From: CADEFX01 sp046154585
GTDB taxonomy: Bacteria > Pseudomonadota > Alphaproteobacteria > Rhizobiales > Hyphomicrobiaceae
NCBI GenBank assembly: GCA_046154585.1
Contig: JBJXDX010000073.1
Coordinates: 9,971 to 73,970, forward strand
Direction of reading: 5' to 3'
Length of the DNA: 64,000 nt
The stretch's first letter is position 1; every line of letters starts with the position of its first letter. The position numbers and the translations under genes were made by a program. Under the pieces are notes generated by a model that ran no database searches, had not been told where the DNA came from, and worked only from the letters and a program-made list of their open reading frames with translations. Shown here in pieces: positions 38,504-48,833 of this stretch.

Positions 38504-38524
38504 TGGGAAGACGGGGGATACAGC

Positions 38525-40612
38525 GTGAGTGATGTGTTTCGAGTTGGCTGCGATATCGGCGGCACCTTCACCGATTTCGTTCTTCTCAACACGGCCACCG
38601 GCGCCGTGCACACGGCAAAGCGCCTGACCACACCGGCCGATCCCGCACGCGCCATGCTGGCCGGCCTTGCCGAGCTCTCCAATGCAGTGCCAGGCTATGC
38701 CCGATCCACCGAGCGTCTCGCCCACGCCACCACGCTCGTCGCCAACACCATCATCGAGCGCAAGGGCTCCAAGACGGCCTTGCTCTGTACGGCGGGCTTC
38801 CGCGACGTGATCGAGCTCCGCCGCTACGTTCGCGTGACCACCTACGAGCTGTTCGCCGATCCGCCCACGCCGCTCGTGCCGCGCTACCTGCGCCTGCCGG
38901 TCGACGAGCGGACCCGCGCCGACGGCTCCGTGCTGAAGCCTGTCGATTCCGAGGAAATTGCCAGGATTGCCGCGCAGCTCCAGGCCCAGGACGTGGAGAC
39001 CATTGCGATCTGCTTCCTGCATTCGTTCTCCAACCCCGCCAACGAGCGGGCGGCCGCGGAGGTCCTGGCCAAGCTGCTGCCGGGCGTGGCGCTGTCTCTC
39101 TCCTCCGACGTGCTGGCACAGATCAAGGAATTCGAGCGCAGCTCGACCACGCTGATCAACGCCTACGTCAAGCCGCTGACGATCGGCTACCTCGGCAGGC
39201 TTTCTGCCGGCATCGAGCAGGCCGGCTTCCGCGCCCCGCTGCAGATCATGCTGTCGAACGGCGGCATCGGCTCGGCCGGGCTTGCGGCCGACATGCCGGT
39301 GCGTCTCGTCGAATCCGGACCCGTAGCCGGCGCCGTAGTTGCTCAGCGGCTGGCGCAACTCCTCGATGTGCCGGAGATCCTGGCCTACGACATGGGCGGC
39401 ACCACTGCCAAGGCATGCCTCATCCGCGACGGCACGCTGCCGCTCACGGACGAGCTGGAGGTCGCCCGTTCCCGCCGCTTCACCAAGTCGAGCGGTTTTC
39501 CGGTCGCCATCCCGGCGGTCAACATGATCGAGATCGGCGCCGGAGGCGGCAGCATCGCGCGCATCAATGCCCTGGGCATCGTCGAGGTCGGTCCGCAAAG
39601 CGCCGCCGCTGATCCAGGTCCTGCCTGCTATGGCCTCGGCGGTGAGCAGCCGACTGTCTCGGATGCAGACTTGGTGCTCGGCTACCTCAATGCGGACAAC
39701 TTCGCCGGCGGCACCATGCGCCTCGACCGGCAGGCCGCCGAGCATGCGATCACGGCGCACATCGGCACGCCGCTCGGCATCGATGCGCAGGAAGCGGCGT
39801 GGATCATCCACGATGTCGTCAACGAATCCATGGCGGCCGCCATCCGCATGCATGTCAGCGAGCGCGGCGGCGATGTCTCGCGCCCGCTTCTGACGGCATT
39901 CGGCGGCGCCGGACCCGTGCACGTGTGCAATCTGGCCGCCAAGCTCGGCATTCGCCGTCTTCTGATCCCACAGCAGGCCGGTGTGCTCTCGGCTCTCGGC
40001 CTCGTGCTGGCGCCGGCGGCCTTCGACATTGCGCGCACGCGCAAGACAGCGCTCGCTGCGCTAAGCTTCGCGGATCTGGCGCGCGAGATCGCCGCCATGC
40101 GCGAAGAGATATCGGCCAAGATCGCCGAGGTCGACGCGACCGAGCCTCGCTTCGATGTTGCGCTCGGACTGGGCTACGTCGGCCAGAGCTATCATGTGCC
40201 GGTCAGCGTAAATCCCGACGCTGTGGCCGCCCTGACCGCCAAAGAGGTGCTTGAGAGCTTCGCCACGACGTATCGGACCAAGTATGGCTACTACTACGAT
40301 GACGTTCCGGTCGAGCTGGTGAACGTGCATGTCACGGGCACGGCCGGCGGCGACGTGAAAGTTCTCGTGGAGCTTTCGGCATCGACGGAGGTTGCCAGCA
40401 CCGGCGCACGCGGGCAGCGCAGCGCCTACTCGGCCGGCCGGCGCCAATTCATGCCGTTCGACGTCTACAGCCGCGCCCTGCTTCGCCGCGGCATGACGTT
40501 CGCTGGCCCCTGTCTCATCGAGGAGGACGCCGCAACCACCGTGGTGGATGCCGGCGCCCGCGTGGCAGTCGACCGGTACGGCTCCCTCGACATCAGCCTT
40601 GGCGCGGAGTGA
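38525..40612 (+). CDS. hydantoinase/oxoprolinase HyuA-type subunit, copy 1
   Basis: 695 residues. It is the ATP-binding subunit of ATP-dependent hydantoinases, 5-oxoprolinases and related lactam- or ketone-activating enzymes. The N-terminal CDIGGTFTDFVLLN is the ASKHA phosphate-binding loop. AYDMGGTTAKACLI and EIGAGGGSIARINALG are the later nucleotide motifs, and FGGAGPVHVCNLA is the family hallmark. The start is GTG after GGGGGA. The stop is 3 bp before the HyuB start. Substrate unknown; acetone or acetophenone carboxylase-like roles are less likely given the HyuC partners. Confidence 0.9.
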   Translation: MSDVFRVGCDIGGTFTDFVLLNTATGAVHTAKRLTTPADPARAMLAGLAELSNAVPGYARSTERLAHATTLVANTIIERKGSKTALLCTAGFRDVIELRRYVRVTTYELFADPPTPLVPRYLRLPVDERTRADGSVLKPVDSEEIARIAAQLQAQDVETIAICFLHSFSNPANERAAAEVLAKLLPGVALSLSSDVLAQIKEFERSSTTLINAYVKPLTIGYLGRLSAGIEQAGFRAPLQIMLSNGGIGSAGLAADMPVRLVESGPVAGAVVAQRLAQLLDVPEILAYDMGGTTAKACLIRDGTLPLTDELEVARSRRFTKSSGFPVAIPAVNMIEIGAGGGSIARINALGIVEVGPQSAAADPGPACYGLGGEQPTVSDADLVLGYLNADNFAGGTMRLDRQAAEHAITAHIGTPLGIDAQEAAWIIHDVVNESMAAAIRMHVSERGGDVSRPLLTAFGGAGPVHVCNLAAKLGIRRLLIPQQAGVLSALGLVLAPAAFDIARTRKTALAALSFADLAREIAAMREEISAKIAEVDATEPRFDVALGLGYVGQSYHVPVSVNPDAVAALTAKEVLESFATTYRTKYGYYYDDVPVELVNVHVTGTAGGDVKVLVELSASTEVASTGARGQRSAYSAGRRQFMPFDVYSRALLRRGMTFAGPCLIEEDAATTVVDAGARVAVDRYGSLDISLGAE

Positions 40613-40615
40613 ACC

Positions 40616-42271
40616 ATGGCACGTCTCAACCTGGATACCATCTGGCCGCGCCTCATCGCCGCTGCCGACGAGATGGCAACAACGCTGTTCCGCACCGCGT
40701 TTTCCCATGACGTGGTCGAAGTGCACGACATGTCGACCGGCCTCTACGACGACCGCGGCAATCTCATCGGCCAGACTTGGCTCGGGGCCACCGGCCACGT
40801 CGGCGTCATGCCGGTGGTGGGCAAGCTGCTCGTCAAGACATTCCCACCGCAGACAACACGTCCCGGCGATGTTTTCATCTGTAACGATCCGTGGGTATGC
40901 AACGGGCAGACCGCCGACATCTTCATCTTCACGCCCGCATTCCACCGCGACCGCGTCATCGGCTACTCGGTCAACAGTGTGCATCACGTCGACATCGGCG
41001 GACGCAAGGGCTCCGGCCTCAGCGAGGAGGTCTTCGAGGAAGGCCTTCTGATCCCGCTCATGCACTTGCATCGCGCGGGACGGCCGAACGAGGACCTGCT
41101 CGCCATCCTCACGCGCAACGTGCGGTTCAGCGAGAAGGTGATGGGCGACATCCGCGCCCAGCTTGCCGCCGGCTGGGTCGGCGCCGAAGCGCTGACCCGC
41201 ATCGCCGGCGACCACGATCTGGAGGATCTGCGCAGCGTCGGCGACGAGATCATCGCCCGCTCGGAGCGAGCCATGCGCGCCGGCATCCGCGCGCTCCCCA
41301 AGGGACGCTTCTCGAAATCCATGCCCGTCGAGATCGGCGGCATGGACGAGCCGGCGCAGATCGCGCTCTCGCTCACCATCGAGGAGGACCGCATTGCCGC
41401 CGACTTCACCGGCACCAGCCCACAGGTGCGGCGCCCCGTCAACTCGCCCATGAACTACACGCGCGCCTACGTCGCCGTGCCGCTCAAGATGATCTGCGAT
41501 CCGGAGCTGCCCAACAACGAGGGCACCTATCGGCCTCTCGACATCAGCGCGCCGTCCGGCACGCTCATCAATCCTAGCTATCCGGCCGCGTGCTTCTGGC
41601 GCCTGGCATCCGGCATGCTCGTCTCTGAACTTGTCTTCCGCATCCTGGCCGAGATCGCGCCCGAGCGCGTGCCCGCCGACTCCGGCTCCATGCCCACCTG
41701 GCAGTTCTACGTCAGCGGCCTGCACCGCAACGGCGAGGCCTGGGCCCTGCATCAGCATGCCTTCGGCGGTATGGGCGGCCGGCCGGGCGCGGACGGCCTA
41801 GCCGCCGTCAGCTTCCCTTACAATGTGCGCAACGTGTCCGTGGAGTGGTCCGAGACCGAGACACCCGTCCTGTTCCAGCGCCGAGAGCTGATCGCTGACT
41901 CGGGCGGCCACGGGCAATGGCGCGGCGGGCTCGGCGAGGAGCTCGCTTTCACCGTGGAAGCGAGCGCCGATGTCTCGCCGGCATCGCCGCTCGTGTTGTC
42001 AGGCTCCGCGGGACGTACGCGCTATCCCGCGCAAGGCGTGCTCGGCGGTGGGTCCGGCAGTCATGGCGTGATTTCCGTCAACGATGTGCCGATCGCGCCC
42101 ACGAGCGCTCCGGACGTCCACTTCAAGCTCGGCGACATCGTCCGACTCAAGACGCCGGGTGGCGCCGGCCACGGCAGTCCCAGGAAGCGCGCACCTGCTG
42201 CCGTCGAAAGCGACCTGCGCGACGGCTACATCACGAAACTGCCGCCCGGCGCAGGGCCGGGATCAGGCTGA
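40616..42271 (+). CDS. hydantoinase/oxoprolinase HyuB-type subunit, copy 1
   Basis: 551 residues, partner of the HyuA just upstream. Family features include TLFRTAFSHDVVEVHDMSTG, RPGDVFICNDPWVCNGQTADIFIF and DFTGTSPQVRRPVNSPMNY. A Gly-rich C-terminal block (GGGSGSHGVIS) and LKTPGGAGHGSP complete it. HyuB carries the substrate-binding part of the enzyme. GGAG lies upstream of the ATG. No disruption is seen. Confidence 0.9.
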   Translation: MARLNLDTIWPRLIAAADEMATTLFRTAFSHDVVEVHDMSTGLYDDRGNLIGQTWLGATGHVGVMPVVGKLLVKTFPPQTTRPGDVFICNDPWVCNGQTADIFIFTPAFHRDRVIGYSVNSVHHVDIGGRKGSGLSEEVFEEGLLIPLMHLHRAGRPNEDLLAILTRNVRFSEKVMGDIRAQLAAGWVGAEALTRIAGDHDLEDLRSVGDEIIARSERAMRAGIRALPKGRFSKSMPVEIGGMDEPAQIALSLTIEEDRIAADFTGTSPQVRRPVNSPMNYTRAYVAVPLKMICDPELPNNEGTYRPLDISAPSGTLINPSYPAACFWRLASGMLVSELVFRILAEIAPERVPADSGSMPTWQFYVSGLHRNGEAWALHQHAFGGMGGRPGADGLAAVSFPYNVRNVSVEWSETETPVLFQRRELIADSGGHGQWRGGLGEELAFTVEASADVSPASPLVLSGSAGRTRYPAQGVLGGGSGSHGVISVNDVPIAPTSAPDVHFKLGDIVRLKTPGGAGHGSPRKRAPAAVESDLRDGYITKLPPGAGPGSG

Positions 42272-42278
42272 CGCCAGC

Positions 42279-44315
42279 ATGCAGATCGCAATCGACATCG
42301 GCGGCACTTTTACGGATGTGGTGGCTTCCGGCCCGCACGGCATCAGTGCCGTCAAGGTATCCTCCAACAAGGCCGATCCGGTTGCCGCCGTCGAGGCCGG
42401 CATCGCTGCCATCGCGGCACTGCCGGGCATCGACCGCGCCGCGGTGAACCGCTTCGTGCACGGCACGACGGTTGCCACCAATGCCGTGCTGACCGCGCGC
42501 GGTGCCAGGCTCGGCCTGCTCGCCACCGCCGGCTTCGAGGATGTGCTCGAGATCGGCCGGCAGAAGCGCTCCCGGATGTACGACCTGTTTCTGCCGCCAG
42601 AGACACCGGTCTTCCTGGCGCCGCGGCGGCGGCGCGTCGGCATCGCAGAACGCGTTGCAGCCGACGGGACGATCCTGGAGCCGCTTGACGAGGACGGCGT
42701 GCGCAAGGCCGTCGCGCACCTCATCGAGCGGCAAAAGATCGAGGCCTTGGCCGTTGTCTATCTCTTCGCCTTCCGCAATCCGCAGCACGAGCGCCGCACA
42801 CGCGACATTGTCACAGAGATCGCACCGGGACTACCGGTGTCGCTGTCGTCAGAGATCGATCCGACTTTCCGCGAGTATGAGCGCACCTGTGTCACCGCCT
42901 TTGACGCTTACGTGCGGCCCGTCATGTCGCGCTACGTCGCCGGCCTTGCCAGCGGACTGGAGCGTGCGCGCATCCGAGCGCCCGTCGAGATGATGCAGTC
43001 CCGTGGCGCTGTCGCCAGCGCCCAACGTATCCTCGAGCGGCCGGTGGTGTCGCTACTGTCAGGACCGGCCGCGGGTGCGCTGGGAGGTGCTGTCGCAGGC
43101 AGTCGAGCGGGGCACGTGAATTGCATCACGCTCGACATGGGGGGCACGAGCACTGACATCGCGGTGATCCAGGGCGGCAATTTGGTGGCGACGCGCGAAG
43201 GGCGCATCGGTGGATATCCGCTGCGCGTCCACATGGTCGACGTGCACACCATCGGTGCGGGCGGCGGCAGCATTGCACGTCTCGATGACGGCGGTGCCTT
43301 GAAAGTCGGGCCGGAGAGCGCCGAGGCCGATCCAGGCCCCGCCTGCTACGGCCGTGGAGGCACGGCGGCAACGATCACTGACGCCAGCCTGGCGCTTGGA
43401 ATGCTGCATGCGGCGAGCTTTGCCGGTGGCATTCATCTCGATCGCGCGCGCGCTGAGACGGCGCTCGCCCCCATCGCGCGACAACTGGGCGGACATGAGC
43501 GTGCGGCGTTGGGCATCCTCAAGGTCTGCCACGAGGCGATGGCGGAGGCCATTCGCTCTGTAACCATCCGGCGGGGCATCGATCCGCGCGGCTTCGCGCT
43601 CGTTGCCCTCGGGGGCGCCGGTCCTGTGCACGCCGGCCGTATTGCCCAAGCTTTGGGCATACGACGGATCATCGTGCCGTTGCGCCCGGGCGTGCTCGCC
43701 GCCGAGGGGCTCCTGCATGCGCCCATCGAGGAGGAGCGGCATACCACCTTCTTCCGCCCAGTCACGCCCGCGGTAGAGCCGAGCCTGCGCGCCACGCTGC
43801 AAGATCTGGCGGCCCAGGCGCGCAGCAATCTCACCGGCTCCGGGGAGGATGTCGCGGAGTATGTGCGCCACGCCGCCGACATGCGCTACTCGGGCCAGTC
43901 CTATGAACTGGATGTGCCTGTCGACCTCTCGAGCGCGGACCCTGTGGCAGAAGCCGTGCGGCGCTTTCATGAGGCTCACCGCAACGCCTACGGCCGTGCC
44001 CAAGAGAGCGAGCCGGTCGAGTTCGTCAACTTGCGCGCGGTCGCCGGCCGCGCCGCGAAAGCGCCCTCAATCGATCGCGCACCCCCGCCTTCGAGCGACA
44101 GGCCAATGCCCGCATATCGCCTTGTATCCTTCTCGCCCGATGCTGCGCCGACGGAAACGCCCGTATTCTCCCGCGCCTCCCTGTCCGCCGACCATCATCT
44201 GGCAGGTCCAGCCATCATCGAGCAGAGCGATACGACCACCATCGTCTATCCCGGCCAGCACTGCCGCGCTGACGCCTCAGGCGCCCTCATCCTCACATGG
44301 GAGGATGCAGCATGA
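42279..44315 (+). CDS. hydantoinase/oxoprolinase HyuA-type subunit, copy 2
   Basis: 678 residues. MQIAIDIGGTFTDVVAS is the N-terminal phosphate loop, TLDMGGTSTDIAVIQGG the second, and TIGAGGGSIARLDDGGALKV the third. LVALGGAGPVHAGRIAQALG is the signature. It is clearly a paralogue of the 38525 gene but diverged, so the two pairs probably act on different substrates or form one larger complex. It begins 8 bp after HyuB1 and its stop overlaps the start of HyuB2. Confidence 0.9.
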   Translation: MQIAIDIGGTFTDVVASGPHGISAVKVSSNKADPVAAVEAGIAAIAALPGIDRAAVNRFVHGTTVATNAVLTARGARLGLLATAGFEDVLEIGRQKRSRMYDLFLPPETPVFLAPRRRRVGIAERVAADGTILEPLDEDGVRKAVAHLIERQKIEALAVVYLFAFRNPQHERRTRDIVTEIAPGLPVSLSSEIDPTFREYERTCVTAFDAYVRPVMSRYVAGLASGLERARIRAPVEMMQSRGAVASAQRILERPVVSLLSGPAAGALGGAVAGSRAGHVNCITLDMGGTSTDIAVIQGGNLVATREGRIGGYPLRVHMVDVHTIGAGGGSIARLDDGGALKVGPESAEADPGPACYGRGGTAATITDASLALGMLHAASFAGGIHLDRARAETALAPIARQLGGHERAALGILKVCHEAMAEAIRSVTIRRGIDPRGFALVALGGAGPVHAGRIAQALGIRRIIVPLRPGVLAAEGLLHAPIEEERHTTFFRPVTPAVEPSLRATLQDLAAQARSNLTGSGEDVAEYVRHAADMRYSGQSYELDVPVDLSSADPVAEAVRRFHEAHRNAYGRAQESEPVEFVNLRAVAGRAAKAPSIDRAPPPSSDRPMPAYRLVSFSPDAAPTETPVFSRASLSADHHLAGPAIIEQSDTTTIVYPGQHCRADASGALILTWEDAA

Positions 44316-46102
44316 GCGATGCAGTCGATCCGATCACCCTCGAGGTGATCTGCAACCGGTTCGACGCCATTGCTGCTGAAATCCAGCACACGCTGCTGCG
44401 CGTCGCCTACTCCGTGATCCTGAAGGAAGGCGAGGACTGTTCCGCCGCCATCTTCAACGCGCGCGGCGAGATCGTGGCCCAGTCGACCGCATTGCCCCAA
44501 CACATGGGCGCGTTCATCCCAGCGCTCGCACGCATCATCGCCGAGTATCCGCTCGACACCATGCGGCCGGGCGACGTCTACACCATGAACGATCCGCATG
44601 ATGGGGGCACGCATCTGCCCGACCTCATCATCGCTGCGCCGGTCGTGGTGGATGGGCGTGTCGTGGCTTTCAGCGTGTGCCTCGCCCACCAGGAGGATTT
44701 CGGCGGCAAGGTGGCGGGCAGCATGCCGACCGACTCGACCGAGATCTACCAGGAAGGCCTTATCATCCCGCCGCACAAGCTGTACGATGCCGGGCACCCG
44801 GACGCGACCCTGTTCAAAATGATCGAGCGCAATGTCCGTCTCCCGCGCCAAGTCCTCGGCGACATCGGTGCCCAGGTGTCGGCCGTCACCGTCGGCTGTG
44901 CGCGCATCCTCGATCTGTGCCGCTCCGAGGGCACCGCCAAGGTGCTGGCCTACATGGACCACCTCCTCGATTATGCCGAGCGTCGCACGCGCGCTCGCAT
45001 CGCCGAGATCCCGGACGGCACCTACGGCTTCACGGACTACATGGACAACGACGGCATCGATCTCGATCGCCGGGTGCCCATCTCCATTACGGTTACAATC
45101 CGCGGCGGCGATGTCGTCGTCGACTATGCCGGCACGAGCCCACAGGTGCGTGGCCCGATCAATGCACCGCTTTCCGGTGCGCATGCCTCGGTCTACTTTG
45201 CGCTTCGCTGCGTGACTGATCCCACCATTCCCAACAATCATGGCTGTTACCGCCCCATCCAGGTCGTCGTACCAAGGGGCTGTCTCCTCAATCCGGCGCC
45301 AGGTGCTCCGGTTGCCATTCGCGCGCATACGCTGAAACGGGCCGCCGATGCGGTGCTCGGCGCACTGGTCCAGGCGATACCCGACCGCGTTCCCGCCGCC
45401 CCGGCAGGCAGCATCAGTTGCGTCTCGTTCGGTGGCACCCGCGAAGACGGTACACGCTACGGCCTGTCGGACCTGATTGCCGGAGGCGGCGGCGCGCGGC
45501 CGGATCTCGACGGTATTGAGGCCATCGATACGGATGTCTCCAACTGCATGAACGTGCCGGCGGAAGCCATCGAGATGAGCTATCCGCTGCGCGTTCTGCA
45601 TTACCGGTTGCGCCGCGATGGTGGAGGGCCCGGCCGCACGCGCGGAGGCACGGGCGTAGACCGAGCGCTGATGGCCACCGCTGGCGAGATCGTGGCCTCC
45701 TATCGCTCTGAGCGGCATTACACGCGGCCTTGGGGTCTGTTCGGCGGCCTTGCCGCTGAGCCCTGGCAGACACTCGTGCAGAAGGCAGACGGGCGCATCG
45801 AGAGCGTGCCTTCGAAGGCGCGGCTCCTGCTAAAGGCCGGCGATGTCCTGCGTGTTCTAACGGGCGGTGGCGGTGGCTATGGCGATCCTTTCGAGCGGCC
45901 GGTGGACGCTGTGCTCGCCGACGTCCTCGACGAGAAGATTTCACGCGCGGCAGCGCTCGAGCACTATGGGGTCGTCGTCAGGGCTGATGCCGTCGACGAG
46001 ACTGCCACGCAGGGCATCCGTTTGGCGCGGAAGATCAGTGCAGCGACAGTCAAGACTTATGATCACGGAGAACCCATTCGGCTGCTGCGCACGGATGGGT
46101 AA
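44312..46102 (+). CDS. hydantoinase/oxoprolinase HyuB-type subunit, copy 2
   Basis: 596 residues. It opens MSDAVDPITLEVICNRFDAI, typical of HyuB. YSVILKEGEDCSAAIFNARG and RPGDVYTMNDPHDGGTHLPD are strong family motifs, and the C-terminus has GGGGGYGDPFERP followed by DEKISRAAALEHYGVV. The ATG overlaps the HyuA2 stop (ATGA) and has GGGAGG upstream. It is the last enzyme gene before the transporter genes. Confidence 0.9.
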   Translation: MSDAVDPITLEVICNRFDAIAAEIQHTLLRVAYSVILKEGEDCSAAIFNARGEIVAQSTALPQHMGAFIPALARIIAEYPLDTMRPGDVYTMNDPHDGGTHLPDLIIAAPVVVDGRVVAFSVCLAHQEDFGGKVAGSMPTDSTEIYQEGLIIPPHKLYDAGHPDATLFKMIERNVRLPRQVLGDIGAQVSAVTVGCARILDLCRSEGTAKVLAYMDHLLDYAERRTRARIAEIPDGTYGFTDYMDNDGIDLDRRVPISITVTIRGGDVVVDYAGTSPQVRGPINAPLSGAHASVYFALRCVTDPTIPNNHGCYRPIQVVVPRGCLLNPAPGAPVAIRAHTLKRAADAVLGALVQAIPDRVPAAPAGSISCVSFGGTREDGTRYGLSDLIAGGGGARPDLDGIEAIDTDVSNCMNVPAEAIEMSYPLRVLHYRLRRDGGGPGRTRGGTGVDRALMATAGEIVASYRSERHYTRPWGLFGGLAAEPWQTLVQKADGRIESVPSKARLLLKAGDVLRVLTGGGGGYGDPFERPVDAVLADVLDEKISRAAALEHYGVVVRADAVDETATQGIRLARKISAATVKTYDHGEPIRLLRTDG

Positions 46103-46131
46103 GATTGACTTGTGAACGAGGAGTAACAACA

Positions 46132-47337
46132 GTGACACGCATCACAAAAAATGGATCTGCCATCCGTCGGCGGCATGCGTTCATGACCCGACGGCAGTTC
46201 GTTGCAGCGGTTGCGGGGACGGCGGCGCTGCCGATGGCGCCGGCCATCGTGCGCGGCCAATCGGCAAGCACGATCAAGTTCGGCCACATCCAGCCGCTTA
46301 CGGGTCCCTCGGCGGCGTATGGTATTCGGGCGCGTGACGGCGCCCTGATTGCTGTGGAAGAGGTCAATGCAGCAGGCGGCTGGACCGATGCCCAGGGGCA
46401 GAAGCATCAGCTCGAGATGCTGGTTGGCGATATGGCGAACGATCCCAAGCAGGCCATCACCCTGTTCCGCCAATATGCGGCAGACTCGCAAATGTTGGCT
46501 TCAATCGGCCCGACCAATTCGGTCGGCTACGTACCGCTCGTACCGGTTGCCGGCCAGATGAAATTTCCGCTGATCGGCAATGGCTCGGGCGCTCCCATCA
46601 AGGAGTGGAATACGTACTCCTACCGCGTGAACCCGGTCTCATCGGGCGCGGTCCCGATCCTCGTCGAGAAAGTGGTGAGCAAACTTAAGGTCAAGCGCAT
46701 GGCCGTCATCTATGATCAGACGCAAGACGCGCAGGCTGGCGATGCCGAGGTCTGCAAGCATCTCGCTGCGAAGCTTGGCTATGAAGTGGTTGCTTTCGAG
46801 GCCTTTCGCGCCAACGACCAGGACTTCTCGCCGCAAATCGCGAAGATCCGCAGTCTGCGTCCGGATGCCATCTACGTGGCAGCCGCAACGGGCGACGGCA
46901 TCAAGGTGGTGTCGCAGATTCGCGAGTCGGGCATCGACAAGCCGCTCGTCACCGGCTTCGGGTCGTTCCAAGACCCGGTCTACTGGGACGGCACCAAGGG
47001 TGCCGTGAAAGGTGATTTCACCTGGCTCGCGCAGGACCTTTCGGCGCCGAGCACACAGCTCAAGCCATTTCTGGAGAAATACAATGCGCGCTTCCCGCAG
47101 CAGGAAGCCACTTCGTTTTCGACCTTCGGCTACGACAGCGTCATGACCTTAGTCGAAGCACTCAAGAAGGCCGGCGCTGCAGACAGGGAGAAGGTATCGG
47201 CGACGCTCGCCAATCTGGATTTCACGACACCCATAGGCTCGCGCATAACGTTCAAGAACCCATCCGATGGCAACAACGTGAACCCTTCGGTGGTGGCAGT
47301 CCAGATCACCGGCCGTGGGACGTATGTGGCGGTGTAA
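46132..47337 (+). CDS. ABC transporter substrate-binding protein, branched-chain amino-acid (LivK) type
   Basis: 401 residues. A twin-arginine signal is visible (MTRRQFVAAVAGTAALPMAPAIV), so it is probably exported folded. The mature part is a periplasmic binding protein of the Leu/Ile/Val or amide-urea type (TIKFGHIQPLTGPSAAYGI, and VNPVSSGAVPILVEKV). The GTG at 46132 has GAGGAG 8 nt upstream; a Met at 46183 is an alternative. It directly precedes all four other importer genes. The ligand is unknown but should match the Hyu substrates. Confidence 0.9.
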   Translation: MTRITKNGSAIRRRHAFMTRRQFVAAVAGTAALPMAPAIVRGQSASTIKFGHIQPLTGPSAAYGIRARDGALIAVEEVNAAGGWTDAQGQKHQLEMLVGDMANDPKQAITLFRQYAADSQMLASIGPTNSVGYVPLVPVAGQMKFPLIGNGSGAPIKEWNTYSYRVNPVSSGAVPILVEKVVSKLKVKRMAVIYDQTQDAQAGDAEVCKHLAAKLGYEVVAFEAFRANDQDFSPQIAKIRSLRPDAIYVAAATGDGIKVVSQIRESGIDKPLVTGFGSFQDPVYWDGTKGAVKGDFTWLAQDLSAPSTQLKPFLEKYNARFPQQEATSFSTFGYDSVMTLVEALKKAGAADREKVSATLANLDFTTPIGSRITFKNPSDGNNVNPSVVAVQITGRGTYVAV

Positions 47338-47343
47338 GGGATC

Positions 47344-48099
47344 ATGCTGCGCGCGGAGGGCCTGACAAAGCGGTTCGGCGGACTGGTCGCAGTCAACGGC
47401 GTCGGCTTCGCCGTGCCGCCCCGTCAGGTGGTATCGATCGTTGGCCCGAACGGCGCCGGCAAGACAACCGTCTTCAATCTCATCACGGGGTTGCTTACCC
47501 CGGATGCGGGTGAGGTGTGGTTCAACGAAAAGCGGGTTACGGGCTGGCAACCGCATCGCTTGGCTGCGCAGGGGATCGGGCGGACGTTTCAGAACATCCG
47601 CCTCTTTCAGAACCTCAACGCGCTCGAGAACGTCATGGTGGGGCGCACGGTGCGCACGCGCGCGGGCCTCTTGGATGCGCTCGCCTGGACACGGCGAGAC
47701 CGCGAGGAGCGCAAGGCGACGATGGAGCACGCCGAGTCCCTCCTCGACTGGGTCGGCGTCGGAGCCAACCGCTTCCGTATGCCGGGCGAGCTGCCTTACG
47801 GCGACCAGCGTCGCGTGGAGATTGCGCGGGCGCTGGCCGTCGAGCCACGGCTCCTGATCCTCGACGAGCCGACCGCCGGCATGGTCGCACGCGAAGCGCA
47901 CGGGGTCATCGACCTCATCGCACGGCTGAGGGACGCCGGCGTCACACTGCTGCTCATCGAGCACAACATGAACGTGGTCATGGCGGCCTCCGATCGCGTG
48001 GTGGTCATCAACTTCGGCGAGAAGATCGCCGAGGGGACGCCAGCCGAAATCCGATCCGATCCCAAGGTGATCGAGGCCTATCTGGGGGCAGAGGAATGA
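47344..48099 (+). CDS. ABC transporter ATP-binding protein, LivG type
   Basis: 251 residues. Walker A is GPNGAGKTTVFNLITG, and Walker B is RLLILDEPTAGM. The signature region is changed: PYGDQRRVEIARAL stands where LSGGQQ is usual, which is normal for LivG. GRTFQNIRLFQNLNALENVMVG is typical of LivG. The stop overlaps the start of the LivF-type gene (ATGA). Confidence 0.94.
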   Translation: MLRAEGLTKRFGGLVAVNGVGFAVPPRQVVSIVGPNGAGKTTVFNLITGLLTPDAGEVWFNEKRVTGWQPHRLAAQGIGRTFQNIRLFQNLNALENVMVGRTVRTRAGLLDALAWTRRDREERKATMEHAESLLDWVGVGANRFRMPGELPYGDQRRVEIARALAVEPRLLILDEPTAGMVAREAHGVIDLIARLRDAGVTLLLIEHNMNVVMAASDRVVVINFGEKIAEGTPAEIRSDPKVIEAYLGAEE

Positions 48100-48824
48100 C
48101 CGAGTTGCTCCGCGTCACCGACCTTGCCGTATCGTACGGCTCCGTGCCGGCCGTGGATGGCGCCTCGCTGGTCATCGAGCCCGGCGAACTGCGTGTCATC
48201 CTGGGAGCGAACGGTGCCGGCAAGACAACGATCATCAAGACCCTGTTCGGATTGCTTCGCCCTCGAGCAGGAGAGATCCGCTTCGCTGGTGACATCGATC
48301 TGCTGAAGCTGAAACCGCACCAGATTCACCGGCTGGGCATAGCGTGGGTGCCCGAGGGCCGGCAGCTCTGGAACACGCTGACGGTAATGGACAACCTGCG
48401 CATGGGCGGCTTCGGCCAGCAGGACAAAGCGCTCGTTGAGCGACGGATCGACGAGATGTTCGAACGCTTTCCGCGTCTGCGCGAGCGCCAGAACCAGATC
48501 GCAGGCCTGCTCAGCGGAGGCGAACAACAGATGGTGGCGATTGCGCGTGCCCTGATCTCGGGACCGAAGCTACTGCTGATGGACGAGCCGTCGCTCGGCC
48601 TCGCGCCGCTCGTCGTCCGTGATGTCTTCCAACTGGTGCGCGAGATCAACAGTATGGGCATCGCCATTCTTATGGTTGAGCAGAATGCACGCCAAGCGCT
48701 GAAGGTTGCGCACTGGGCATACTTGCTCGAGACCGGCCGTATCGTGGAAAGCCAACCTGCCGACGAGATCGCTGGCAAGGAGAGCGTGCAGGCCGTATTC
48801 CTCGGCGGACACGTCAACGAATAG
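48096..48824 (+). CDS. ABC transporter ATP-binding protein, LivF type
   Basis: 242 residues. It begins MTELLRVTDLAVSYG. Walker A is GANGAGKTTIIKTLFG, the signature LLSGGEQQMVAIARAL, and Walker B LLLMDEPSLGLAPLV. AWVPEGRQLWNTLTVMDNLR is the usual LivF Q-loop region. It pairs with LivG as the cytoplasmic ATPase of the importer. Confidence 0.94.
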   Translation: MTELLRVTDLAVSYGSVPAVDGASLVIEPGELRVILGANGAGKTTIIKTLFGLLRPRAGEIRFAGDIDLLKLKPHQIHRLGIAWVPEGRQLWNTLTVMDNLRMGGFGQQDKALVERRIDEMFERFPRLRERQNQIAGLLSGGEQQMVAIARALISGPKLLLMDEPSLGLAPLVVRDVFQLVREINSMGIAILMVEQNARQALKVAHWAYLLETGRIVESQPADEIAGKESVQAVFLGGHVNE

Positions 48825-48833
48825 GACGCCAAA

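Noticed and set aside
38525..46102. Acetone or acetophenone carboxylase in place of hydantoinase
   Set aside because: Those enzymes share the HyuA/HyuB folds, but need a small third subunit or other partners not seen here, and two HyuC-like hydrolases point to ring-opening of a ureide or imide. It cannot be excluded.
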